From NCBI GenBank assembly GCA_947174735.1, contig CAMWKC010000006.1, positions 1 to 23,499 on the forward strand: 23,499 bases of DNA, written 5' to 3'. Under the pieces are notes generated by a model. That model worked only from the letters and a program-made list of their open reading frames with translations, did no database searches and was not told the origin of the DNA. The position numbers and the translations under genes are program-made. The stretch is from an uncultured Porphyromonadaceae bacterium. Its GTDB lineage: Bacteria > Bacteroidota > Bacteroidia > Bacteroidales > Muribaculaceae. This document shows, one piece after another, positions 6,593 to 13,741 of this stretch (within the stretch, counting starts at the first letter, position 1; every line of letters starts with the position of its first letter).

Positions 6593-8350
6593 ATGCGGAT
6601 ATATCTGTATATCATACTGATATTACTTATGCTTCCGGGTGCTTGCGGGCATCGGGACCGTGATGCGCGTCTTAGAGCTGTGGGGCGGATGGTGCAGGAT
6701 GACCCTGCGGCTGCTTTGCGGGCGCTTGATAGTATTGATGCGGAGGGTCTCGACGAGAGCGACCGTCATTACTATGACTTACTGAATATCAAGGCTAAGG
6801 ACAAAGCGTATATAGTGCATACTTCGGACAGTTTGGTGCTTGATGTTATTGACTACTACAAGCGTCACCGTGATAAGGCATTGTATCCGGAGGCTTTGTA
6901 CTATGGAGGCAGGGTGTATAGCGATATGGGCGATTTTCCTACGGCATTGCGGTATTTTCAGAACGCACTCGATGCTATACCGGAGGGTGAGAATTATCTA
7001 CCGCTTAGAAGCACTGTGTCGAGTCAGACAGGACGGTTGCTGAATACACTGCGGCTCTATGAACAAGCAGTGCCGTATTTAGAGGAGAGTATAAGACTGG
7101 ATTCGATAACAGGCGATTCGTTAAGCTATATAGATGACCGTCAGTTGTTAGGAGCTGTCTATCTGCATAACGGCAGATACAACTCGGCTGAAAGTGAATT
7201 TCTGAAAGCCCGGGAGATAGCCGAATTGGTGTCTCCGGAGGCTGTATGGCCACAGGATATGTACCTTGCCGCTATAAGCGAAAAAGAGGGGCGGGTGGAT
7301 CTTGCTGTGTCGCTTATCGGACCGGTGATGCGTTTTATAAGTCCTGATTATTTCAGTATTTCGTCAGCTTATGCCGCAAAGATTTATCTTGCTGCCGGTC
7401 GTCTTGACTCAGCCTATCATTATGCCCACAGACTTGTGGCCAGTTCGAGTCCTCGCAACCGTCAGAACGGTTATAAGATATTGTTGGCTCCCGAGATGGC
7501 AGGCTATCTTCATGCCGACACTGCACGGCGTTATGTTAGGGAGTATCGCGAAGTTATAGAATCCTTACTTTCGAGACATGATGATGAGGCAGCTCTGATT
7601 CAGAACTCGATGTATAATTATCAGGTGCATGAACGAGAACGTTACAAGGCCGAAGCCGATAAGATGCGTTATGAACGTCGGGCGTTCTGGCTCCTTTTTG
7701 GTGTATTGGCATTAGTGGCGGTTGTATTTTATCTCAAATATAAAAATCAGCGGCAGTTGCTCAGGCTTAGGATAGCGTTGGCCAACATCGGGGCTTTGCT
7801 TGAGGCATTGTCCCGTGAGAAAAGAATAGATGTGCAGCTGAGTGAGGATAAAACACCGAATAATATACTGCTCCCTGACGGAACCGAGGCTACGAACTGC
7901 GGGCCTTTGCGTGCCAACGACTCAACAGAAATGCTTAGAGAACGGCTGCGTAATGAGCTTATGAAGCTTTATCAGGAGAGTACGGAAAGAAATATCGGTC
8001 TTTCGTCCCGTATAGTTGATTCGGATGCTTACCGTTTGCTGCAACACCATATTGAGGAGAAAAGTATTATTAGAGACGATAGCTCTCTCTGGCGTCAGTT
8101 AGAGGAGGTAATACTTCAGGCCTCGCCTGACTTTAAGACCAACTTGCAGTTGCTCACAGGGGGCAAACTCACACAACTCGACCTGCACACAGCTTATCTT
8201 GTGAAGTGTCATGTAGCGCCGACACAGATGAGCTGCCTACTCGGACGTACTAAAGGGAGCATATCCTCGCGTCGTGAGTCGTTAGGCTTTAAGGTATTTA
8301 ACGAAAAAGTAAGCGTCAAAGTCATAGATGGCATAATACGCTTATTGTAA
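6593..8350 (+). CDS. TPR lipoprotein-like membrane protein with C-terminal HTH (putative regulator)
   Basis: 585 residues. The N-terminus is a signal peptide with lipobox LPGAC (Cys18). Residues about 20-340 are helical repeats of TPR type, for example AALRALDSID, ALYYGGRVYSDMGDFPTALR, YEQAVPYLEESIRLD and YNSAESEFLKARE. A single membrane helix follows at about 364-385 (FWLLFGVLALVAVVFYL), then a charged coiled-coil-like stretch. The C-terminal 60 residues resemble a LuxR/sigma-like HTH (HTAYLVKCHV...MSCLLGRTKGSISSRRESL). Such TPR-TM-HTH proteins are common in Bacteroidales and are thought to sense envelope signals and act on transcription, but the mechanism is not settled. The position upstream of two lipoprotein genes and a radical SAM gene suggests it may control them; the downstream lipoprotein has its own promoter that could be the target. 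The regulatory role is inference. Confidence 0.75.
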   Translation: MRIYLYIILILLMLPGACGHRDRDARLRAVGRMVQDDPAAALRALDSIDAEGLDESDRHYYDLLNIKAKDKAYIVHTSDSLVLDVIDYYKRHRDKALYPEALYYGGRVYSDMGDFPTALRYFQNALDAIPEGENYLPLRSTVSSQTGRLLNTLRLYEQAVPYLEESIRLDSITGDSLSYIDDRQLLGAVYLHNGRYNSAESEFLKAREIAELVSPEAVWPQDMYLAAISEKEGRVDLAVSLIGPVMRFISPDYFSISSAYAAKIYLAAGRLDSAYHYAHRLVASSSPRNRQNGYKILLAPEMAGYLHADTARRYVREYREVIESLLSRHDDEAALIQNSMYNYQVHERERYKAEADKMRYERRAFWLLFGVLALVAVVFYLKYKNQRQLLRLRIALANIGALLEALSREKRIDVQLSEDKTPNNILLPDGTEATNCGPLRANDSTEMLRERLRNELMKLYQESTERNIGLSSRIVDSDAYRLLQHHIEEKSIIRDDSSLWRQLEEVILQASPDFKTNLQLLTGGKLTQLDLHTAYLVKCHVAPTQMSCLLGRTKGSISSRRESLGFKVFNEKVSVKVIDGIIRLL

Positions 8351-8424
8351 ATAGATTAATATTGACTTTGCATAGTGCGGCCGGCTGGTAGAATAACATT
8401 TCCGCACAATTTCCGCACAAATTT

Positions 8425-8458
8425 TTTGTGTATCTTAGCTACTATACCACTAACTTTG
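8425..8458 (+). promoter_or_regulatory. Promoter of the orphan lipoprotein gene
   Basis: TTTG at 8425-8428 and perfect -7 box TAACTTTG at 8451-8458, 26 nt apart start to start, exactly the canonical -33/-7 spacing. ATG at 8477 follows, leaving a leader of only about 12 nt. This is the best promoter match in the window. Confidence 0.75.
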
Positions 8459-8476
8459 CGAAAAAATAAACCTGAC

Positions 8477-8881
8477 ATGAAACTCTACCGACCTATAATA
8501 TTTCTGTTGTTTTGCCTCAGCGTGCTTTTCAGCTCCTGTAGCAAGGAAGATGACCTGGAGGCTTCAGACATACATTTGTCCGGAAGTGCATCTCATCCTG
8601 GTAACAATTTCTTTCCACCTCTCCTTCCCAATGTGCGTCATTATCCTTTTGTTACGAGAATGTCAGAAATTGAGGAAGAACCTTATGGACATCGCGTGCC
8701 AACACGTTGTGTCAGTTGTATGATTGACATGAATAAAGGCATCTGGATAGAAGGTATGAGTAAGGAAGACATATTATCATACGAGATCTATGATGAGACC
8801 GGAGTATGTAAAGGAATATTCAGTGATGAGCAGGATTTTATATCCTTTATTTATTCGGTGAGCGGATTTCATATAGTATGA
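8477..8881 (+). CDS. Small putative lipoprotein, unknown function
   Basis: 134 residues from ATG 8477; the frame is open further upstream, but the promoter at 8425-8458 rules out the earlier starts. A signal peptide (RPIIFLLFCLSVLFSSC) ends in lipobox FSSC with Cys21, followed by SKEDD, whose acidic residues resemble the export signals of Bacteroides surface lipoproteins. The mature part has a Pro-rich stretch (FFPPLLPN), then RCVSCMID with two close cysteines, and a C-terminal half rich in acidic and aromatic residues (SKEDILSYEIYDETGVCKG). I recognise no domain. It lies between the TPR regulator-like gene and the rSAM/lipoprotein pair, 131 nt from the latter. It may be part of the same system or a protein of the BACON/adhesin kind; nothing decides this. 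Confidence 0.7.
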   Translation: MKLYRPIIFLLFCLSVLFSSCSKEDDLEASDIHLSGSASHPGNNFFPPLLPNVRHYPFVTRMSEIEEEPYGHRVPTRCVSCMIDMNKGIWIEGMSKEDILSYEIYDETGVCKGIFSDEQDFISFIYSVSGFHIV

Positions 8882-9012
8882 TTTCTTACTTCTGATAGCT
8901 ATCTTGTCGGTTGTGTCGAAGTGCCCGAAAGTGCCTGTCAGAACATATCTGAAACCTCCGACATTTCAGACGAAGTGCTTATATTTACTTTACACAAACT
9001 AAATAATGGGTT

Positions 9013-9504
9013 ATGACATCATTTAAATTTTCAAGTTTATGGGCAAGCTTTTGCGCCACTATTCTCGGATTACTCGGGTTCGGATGTTCCAATGAGGATG
9101 AACCTCCCGAAGGAATGCTATGTATGTATGGTACTCCTACTGCTACATTCGAAATCAAGGGTAGAGTTCTTACAGAAAAAGGGAGTATAGGTGTGCCTGA
9201 TGCGGTAATTAAGGTTATGGATATACCTCAACCAAATCCTTATTTTCCAGATGAAGAATTACCGGCAGCTCACACATATTTCAGAACTGTAACTAGTGAG
9301 TTCGGTTTTTACTCAGCTACTGGTTCCCTATATCCTACAAATAGGGTTAAAGTGGCATGTGTACCACTCGAATCTAAATTCCAGCCTGATACAGTTATAA
9401 TAGAACTTGAATATGTCAAGACTGACAATAATGATTCATGGGATGAGGGTACTGCTAAGGCGGAGGTTAATTTCAAGCTTAAGGAGAAACCTACGGAACA
9501 ATGA
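9013..9504 (+). CDS. Putative lipoprotein of the rSAM/lipoprotein system (TIGR04134-like)
   Basis: 163 residues. A signal peptide ends at a lipobox-like LGFGC (Cys25), followed by acidic SNEDEPPEG. The mature start CMYGTPTATFEIKGRV is the pattern I recall for putative lipoproteins that always accompany a specific radical SAM/SPASM enzyme in Bacteroidetes. The rest looks like a beta-sandwich of carboxypeptidase-regulatory or transthyretin type (GVPDAVIKVMD...TSEFGFYSATGS...VIIELEYV). Its stop overlaps the radical SAM start (ATGA), so the two are translated together in linked amounts. It may be the substrate of the enzyme, or its partner; the modification is unknown. No clear -7 box is seen in the 131 nt upstream; TATATTTA at 8980 is a near match only. 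Confidence 0.78.
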   Translation: MTSFKFSSLWASFCATILGLLGFGCSNEDEPPEGMLCMYGTPTATFEIKGRVLTEKGSIGVPDAVIKVMDIPQPNPYFPDEELPAAHTYFRTVTSEFGFYSATGSLYPTNRVKVACVPLESKFQPDTVIIELEYVKTDNNDSWDEGTAKAEVNFKLKEKPTEQ

Positions 9505-10577
9505 AGCGACTGAGTCTGAAGCAGCGGGTACTTCTTGAACTCAACCGAAAGGTAAAGGAGGAACGGCGCCGTGTGCATGTGTTGAGACAATTGTTCTGGG
9601 AGTGTACATGGCGTTGTAATCTCAGTTGCCGGCATTGCGGCAGCGATTGTAAAAGCTCCTCTATTGTACCGGATATGCCGGGTGCTGACTTTATCAAGGT
9701 TGTCGATTCACTACTTCCTCATGTTGACCGTCACCGGTTGAATGTTATCATTACAGGCGGTGAACCTTTGGTACGCCGTGATATAGAGGAAGTAGGACGG
9801 CAGCTTTATGACCGGGAAGTGCCATGGGGCCTTGTTACCAACGGTCTGCTACTATCAGAAGAGCGTCTGATGAGTCTGCGTCGTGCCGGACTGCACAATA
9901 TTACTATCAGTCTCGACGGTCTTGAAGAAGACCATAATTGGATGCGTTGTCATCCGCAGTCGTTCAGACGTGCGTACGAAGCCATAAAACGGGTAGTAGC
10001 GGCAACTGATTTGAATTTCGATGTCGTGACGTGTGTCAACCGTCGTTCATTAGCGCGTCTTGACGAATTGAAACAGTTGCTTATTGAAGCCGGAGTGAAA
10101 CGCTGGCGTCTTTTTACCGTGTTTCCGGCCGGAAGAGCTGCGCAATATCCGGAATTTGAACTTAACAGTGCCGAAGTTGAACGTCTGATGGAGTTTATAA
10201 AGGCTACACGTAAAGAGGGCCTTATCCGTGCTTCGTTCTGCTGCGAAGGTTTTATGGGCGGATATGAGGGTGAAGTACGCGACTATTGCTTTGATTGTGC
10301 TGCCGGAGTGAATGTGGCTTCGGTGCTGCTCGACGGTAGTATAGGTGCCTGTCCGAGCATAAGAGCCGACTATACGCAAGGTAATATCTACCGTGATGAT
10401 TTCTGGACAGTGTGGCAGGAACGTTTCGGACCTTACCGTGACCGTTCGTGGATGCGGCGCGGTGCCTGTGCCGAGTGTGCTATGTGGCGTCACTGTGAAG
10501 GCAACGGTATGCACCTGCGTGACGGCGAAGGTAAGCTGATGCACTGTCATCTGCTCGAATCATCTGCTCAGTCCTGA
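9501..10577 (+). CDS. Radical SAM/SPASM enzyme of the rSAM/lipoprotein system (TIGR04133-like)
   Basis: 358 residues, soluble. The [4Fe-4S] SAM-cleaving motif CNLSCRHC gives Cys39, Cys43 and Cys46. The barrel continues with the SAM-contact motif TGGEPL, then VTNGLLL and ISLDG. The C-terminal third is a SPASM domain for auxiliary clusters, with CFDCAAG, GACPS, and CAECAMWRHCEGN and a last Cys in LMHCHLL. SPASM enzymes usually modify peptides or proteins, so the coupled lipoprotein just upstream is a natural substrate candidate, acted on in the cytoplasm before export. An unusual double cysteine (FCCEGFMGGYEG) lies before the SPASM part. It could also be a PQQE/anSME-like maturase. Family assignment is firm; the reaction is unknown. 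Confidence 0.88.
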   Translation: MKRLSLKQRVLLELNRKVKEERRRVHVLRQLFWECTWRCNLSCRHCGSDCKSSSIVPDMPGADFIKVVDSLLPHVDRHRLNVIITGGEPLVRRDIEEVGRQLYDREVPWGLVTNGLLLSEERLMSLRRAGLHNITISLDGLEEDHNWMRCHPQSFRRAYEAIKRVVAATDLNFDVVTCVNRRSLARLDELKQLLIEAGVKRWRLFTVFPAGRAAQYPEFELNSAEVERLMEFIKATRKEGLIRASFCCEGFMGGYEGEVRDYCFDCAAGVNVASVLLDGSIGACPSIRADYTQGNIYRDDFWTVWQERFGPYRDRSWMRRGACAECAMWRHCEGNGMHLRDGEGKLMHCHLLESSAQS

Positions 10578-10698
10578 CCCTATATTCCTTACTACCTTAA
10601 TCATAACATATATTACAGGAACTGATGACACATAACTACACAGAGTAATTTTTGAAATTCTTCTATGATGAAAACAAGAATGTGCAGGTTGGGGAATT

Positions 10699-10750
10699 AC
10701 ATTTAAGGTTCCTATTATGTGAATTTTCACATAATAGGAACCTTAAATGT
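10699..10750. terminator. 52-nt near-perfect palindrome, probable terminator
   Basis: Two 25-nt arms that are exact reverse complements (from ACATTTAAGG to CCTTAAATGT) with a 2-nt centre. It lies 121 nt after the radical SAM stop and 46 nt before the -7 box of the next operon. No long T run follows. It may be a terminator, a replication-fork barrier or a small palindromic repeat element. The 10578-10698 stretch shows nothing else I can name. Confidence 0.6.
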
Positions 10751-10795
10751 GTAATGATAATAGTGAAGAGTTATGGTAGTCTGAAAAACTTGATT

Positions 10796-10803
10796 TAACT
10801 TTG
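10796..10803 (+). promoter_or_regulatory. -7 box of the DUF1573-meaB operon
   Basis: TAACTTTG, perfect TAnnTTTG; the -33 region has only TTATGG at 10771. The start point would be near 10810, leaving a leader of about 140 nt before ATG 10949, long for this phylum. Confidence 0.55.
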
Positions 10804-10845
10804 CTGACTCATTCTCTTTTATAGTTTATAGGAAAGTAAATCGAG

Positions 10846-10898
10846 AGACATTACAAGTCCTGTCGCGGAGGTAAACCAAAGCGGGGGGAGAAATGTCT
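10846..10898 (+). ncRNA. Candidate structured leader RNA upstream of DUF1573 gene
   Basis: Within the leader, AGACATT (10846-10852) pairs perfectly with AATGTCT (10892-10898). Inside it TCCTGTCGC pairs with GCGGGGGGA (two G-U, one mismatch), closing a 14-nt purine-rich loop GGAGGTAAACCAAA; an asymmetric internal loop lies between the two stems. I recognise no known riboswitch class. No T run follows, so if it regulates, it would act on translation or stability. Prediction by eye only. Confidence 0.35.
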
Positions 10899-10948
10899 GA
10901 ATAATAAAACAGATAAATTAAAAGCAAACAGGAAAAATAGTTAAAGAT

Positions 10949-11347
10949 ATGAAACTTGCAATCAAGCTAATGATGCTCCTTGTAGCATGTGTGATAGCAG
11001 TGCCCGCTTTCGGAGGCGGCGGAAAGAAGGCGTCGGCCAAGTTCAGTGAGCAGGTATATGATTTCGGTGTAATCAAGGAGAGTGGCGGGCCGGTAAGTCA
11101 CGAGTTTGAATTTACCAATACAGGCGACGGTAATCTTGTGATACTTAACGCTACGGCCGAATGTGGATGTACACAGCCTGAATTTCCTGAAGCACCGATA
11201 GCACCGGGAAAGAAATCGAAACTGAAAGTTACTTATAACCCTTTAGCACGACCGGGAGCCTTTGAAAAAACCGTTACGGTAAAGACTAACGGCAACCCGA
11301 AGAAAGTGCGTATAAAGATAAAGGGTACAGTGGTGCCCGGTAAATAA
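10949..11347 (+). CDS. DUF1573 domain exported protein (short)
   Basis: 132 residues. A signal peptide (LAIKLMMLLVACVIAVPAFG) is followed by one DUF1573 immunoglobulin-like domain covering the rest: VYDFGVIKESGGPVSHEF, FTNTGDGNLVI, ATAECGCTQPEFPE, IAPGKKSKLKVTYNP, RPGAFEKTV and a final beta strand VRIKIKGTV. The two cysteines of ECGCT are typical of the family. Such proteins are abundant in Bacteroidetes, probably periplasmic, and their function is unknown. It begins the operon, 10 nt before a longer paralogue, and has a long leader with possible RNA structure. No lipobox is seen. Confidence 0.85.
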   Translation: MKLAIKLMMLLVACVIAVPAFGGGGKKASAKFSEQVYDFGVIKESGGPVSHEFEFTNTGDGNLVILNATAECGCTQPEFPEAPIAPGKKSKLKVTYNPLARPGAFEKTVTVKTNGNPKKVRIKIKGTVVPGK

Positions 11348-11357
11348 ACAGTAGTTT

Positions 11358-12434
11358 ATGAAAGGTCTGTTGAGAAGTCTGCTGGTCTGTATATCTGCTG
11401 TATCTGTATATCAGACCGGTATGGCCGAAATAGAATGGTTGGCTACAAATTATGACTTCGGTGTGATGAAGGAAGCCGAGGGTCCGCAGACAGGCAGTGT
11501 CCTACTTGTGAATCATGGCCCCGAACCTACCTATATCGACCGTGTACGGCCAAGCTGCGGCTGTACCGGAGCAGCGTATACCGACGAACCGATAATGCCC
11601 GGCGACACAGCTAAGATAAGCTTCACGTACAATCCATTAGGACGTCCCGGACGTTTTGAGAAGACCGTTAAGGTATATATGGGTGAGGAAAGTGACCTTA
11701 CTACAATATATATAAAGGGTACTGTAATCGGTACGCCGGCTACTCTTGACACTGACTATCCTGTTATAGTCGGTCCGTTGCGTATGTCGACAGACCACAT
11801 AGACTTTGGTAAAGTACGTCAAGGCTCCGGACGTCATAATTATATAAAGCTTTACAATACAAGTGATAAGCCGATAGTGCCTCAGGTATCAGGCGGCGGA
11901 TTAGGAATAGAAATCGACCTTGCTACTTCGTCTATTGCTCCCGGTGAGGTAGGCACATTCAGTATCTATCTGAATACTACCGAGGTGCCTGAGCTTGGGG
12001 AAATCAACTATGATTATACAGTGCGCCCTTGGACAGAAGCTGAAGAGGCGGTAATGCTGAAAATAACAGCCGACATTACACCCGATTTGAGCCGTATAAG
12101 CGGCAGTGACCTTGACAACGTTCCGGCAGTGCGTGTAATACCGGGTACAGTAGAACTTGGCGAAATCAGCGGTAACAAAGATATACGCTGGCAATTCGAG
12201 ATAGCCGACGAAGGTAAACGACGTCTGAATGTAATACGTGTGACTCCCGGCTCAACTGTAATGAAGGTAAAGCGGCAGCCGCAAAGCGTTAAATCCGGCA
12301 AGCGGGCACGTGTCGAAGGAGTGCTGAAAACCGCTCTTCTTCCGGCCGGACCTTTCCGGTTCTATGTCGAGATAGTAACCGACGACCCACTGCATCCTGT
12401 AATCAAGGTACCGGTAGCCGGTGTGAAAAAGTAG
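11358..12434 (+). CDS. DUF1573 multi-domain exported protein (long)
   Basis: 358 residues. The N-terminus (GLLRSLLVCISAVSVYQTGMA) looks like a signal peptide. The first domain (about 24-120) is a close paralogue of the preceding gene: NYDFGVMKEAEGPQTGSV, SCGCTGAAYTDEPIMPGD, YNPLGRPGRFEKTVKV. Two further Ig-like domains follow (about 135-235 beginning MSTDHIDFGKVRQGSG, and about 255-358 beginning VRVIPGTVELGEISGN), the last one degenerate and without cysteines. Fits the ASPM/SPD-2/Hydin-like domain series. It is 10 nt after the short paralogue and 62 nt before meaB, all on one strand with no terminator seen, so probably one operon from tandem duplication. Role unknown; periplasmic or surface binding is plausible. 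Confidence 0.83.
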   Translation: MKGLLRSLLVCISAVSVYQTGMAEIEWLATNYDFGVMKEAEGPQTGSVLLVNHGPEPTYIDRVRPSCGCTGAAYTDEPIMPGDTAKISFTYNPLGRPGRFEKTVKVYMGEESDLTTIYIKGTVIGTPATLDTDYPVIVGPLRMSTDHIDFGKVRQGSGRHNYIKLYNTSDKPIVPQVSGGGLGIEIDLATSSIAPGEVGTFSIYLNTTEVPELGEINYDYTVRPWTEAEEAVMLKITADITPDLSRISGSDLDNVPAVRVIPGTVELGEISGNKDIRWQFEIADEGKRRLNVIRVTPGSTVMKVKRQPQSVKSGKRARVEGVLKTALLPAGPFRFYVEIVTDDPLHPVIKVPVAGVKK

Positions 12435-12496
12435 ACCTGTCATATCTCCTTCCAACATGGAGAAAAACAATAACCAATATCCAAGAATATAACACC

Positions 12497-13618
12497 ATGG
12501 AACATACAACTGAAACACAATACCAGCATCCCGAGAATGACACACAGTACAAAGGACTGCAGGTTAACAGCGGTGTAACTTCGCAGCCTATAGTCAATCC
12601 GTACCGTCGTACGGCCCGCCGTCGTCAGCTGAGTGTAGCCGATTATGTCGAAGGTATACTTAAAGGCAATGTCAGTATACTCGGACAGGCCGTCACTCTT
12701 ATCGAGAGCACTGCCGAGGCCCATCAGGCTATTGCGCAGGAGGTGATAGAGAAGTGTCTGCCGTATAGCGGTAATTCACGCCGTATAGGTATCACCGGTG
12801 TGCCGGGAGCAGGTAAATCCACTTCAATAGATGTTTTCGGCCTGCATGTGTTGCGTCAGGGTGGAAAGTTGGCTGTGCTTGCCATCGACCCGAGTTCCGA
12901 ACGCACACAGGGCAGTATCTTAGGAGATAAGACACGTATGGAGAAACTGTCGCAGGAACGCGATGCCTTTATACGTCCTTCACCTTCGGCCGGATCGCTC
13001 GGCGGTGTGGCACGTAAGACACGTGAAACTATAGTACTGTGCGAGGCTGCCGGTTATGACAATATATTTGTCGAAACTGTCGGAGTAGGCCAGAGTGAAA
13101 CTGCCGTACATTCGATGGTAGACTTTTTCCTGCTTATACAGCTTGCCGGCACAGGCGACGAACTTCAGGGTATAAAGCGAGGCATAATGGAAATGGCCGA
13201 CGGTATAGTAATCAATAAAGCCGACGGTGACAATATAGACCGTGCGAACTTAGCAGCCGGACAGTTCCGGAACGCACTTCATCTCTTCCCGCCCACACCG
13301 AGCAAATGGCGTCCGGAGGTACTTACCTACAGCGGCTACTATGAACTCGGCATCGATAAAGTGTGGGATATGATAGACCGTTACTTCGCCTACGTGAAAG
13401 AAACAGGTTACTTTGAGCGCAAGCGTAACGAGCAGGCTAAATACTGGATGATAGAGACAATCGACGAACAGTTGCGTGCTCATTTCTATCAGCGTCCGGA
13501 AGTAAAGGCTCTTCTCGAACAGAAAGAAATGCGCGTGCTCAACAATGAGCAGTCCTCATTCACAGCTGCCAAAGATGTGCTTGATTTCTACTTTGAGCGT
13601 CTGCGTAGCGACAGGTGA
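12497..13618 (+). CDS. meaB: MeaB/ArgK-type GTPase, methylmalonyl-CoA mutase chaperone
   Basis: 373 residues. P-loop GTPase of the SIMIBI class that loads and protects adenosylcobalamin in methylmalonyl-CoA mutase, as in the succinate-to-propionate route of Bacteroidales. Walker A GVPGAGKST at 101-109; the Mg/switch regions follow in AIDPSSERTQGSILGDKTRM, then FVETVGVGQSE and INKADGDN for guanine recognition (NKAD). The N-terminal extension (about 40 residues, Gln/Thr rich then basic RRTARRRQ) and the C-terminal dimerisation helices are present. Length fits the Bacteroidetes branch. The mutase genes mutA/mutB are not in this window; the neighbours are DUF1573 proteins and an acyl-CoA synthetase. 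Start ATG 12497 fits conserved N-terminal homology. Confidence 0.92.
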   Translation: MEHTTETQYQHPENDTQYKGLQVNSGVTSQPIVNPYRRTARRRQLSVADYVEGILKGNVSILGQAVTLIESTAEAHQAIAQEVIEKCLPYSGNSRRIGITGVPGAGKSTSIDVFGLHVLRQGGKLAVLAIDPSSERTQGSILGDKTRMEKLSQERDAFIRPSPSAGSLGGVARKTRETIVLCEAAGYDNIFVETVGVGQSETAVHSMVDFFLLIQLAGTGDELQGIKRGIMEMADGIVINKADGDNIDRANLAAGQFRNALHLFPPTPSKWRPEVLTYSGYYELGIDKVWDMIDRYFAYVKETGYFERKRNEQAKYWMIETIDEQLRAHFYQRPEVKALLEQKEMRVLNNEQSSFTAAKDVLDFYFERLRSDR

Positions 13619-13642
13619 TTATGGCAGTATGGTGAAAAGTGT

Positions 13643-13650
13643 TAACTTTG
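13643..13650 (+). promoter_or_regulatory. -7 box of the acyl-CoA synthetase-prfB operon
   Basis: TAACTTTG, a perfect TAnnTTTG, 25 nt after the meaB stop. The -33 position has only GATTATGG. Transcription would start near 13657, placing the hairpin at 13674-13718 in the leader. Confidence 0.55.
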
Positions 13651-13673
13651 CGGCGGCAAAGTGTGTTATAACA

Positions 13674-13718
13674 GTGTGTCCGTATGTTTCCGGCATAATC
13701 GGAGACATACGGACACAC
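13674..13718 (+). promoter_or_regulatory. Strong leader hairpin before the acyl-CoA synthetase gene
   Basis: GTGTGTCCGTATGT (13674-13687) pairs perfectly with ACATACGGACACAC (13705-13718); inside, TTCCGG pairs with TCGGAG including two wobble pairs, closing a 5-nt loop CATAA. About 20 base pairs in all, 23 nt before ATG 13742, without a T run afterwards. It could be a meaB terminator or, if the -7 box at 13643 is used, a 5' leader element. Confidence 0.6.
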
Positions 13719-13741
13719 CACACCCACAAAGCACAGAGTAT

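Noticed and set aside
8981..9012. Promoter of the rSAM lipoprotein gene (TATATTTA)
   Set aside because: Last base of the -7 box is wrong and no -33 TTTG fits; kept only as a remark.
10846..10898. Cobalamin riboswitch before the meaB operon
   Set aside because: The conserved B12 box is not found and the element is too short.
13661..13741. N-terminal extension of the acyl-CoA synthetase
   Set aside because: It covers the leader hairpin and is Cys/His/Thr-rich without homology; ATG 13742 fits the family start.
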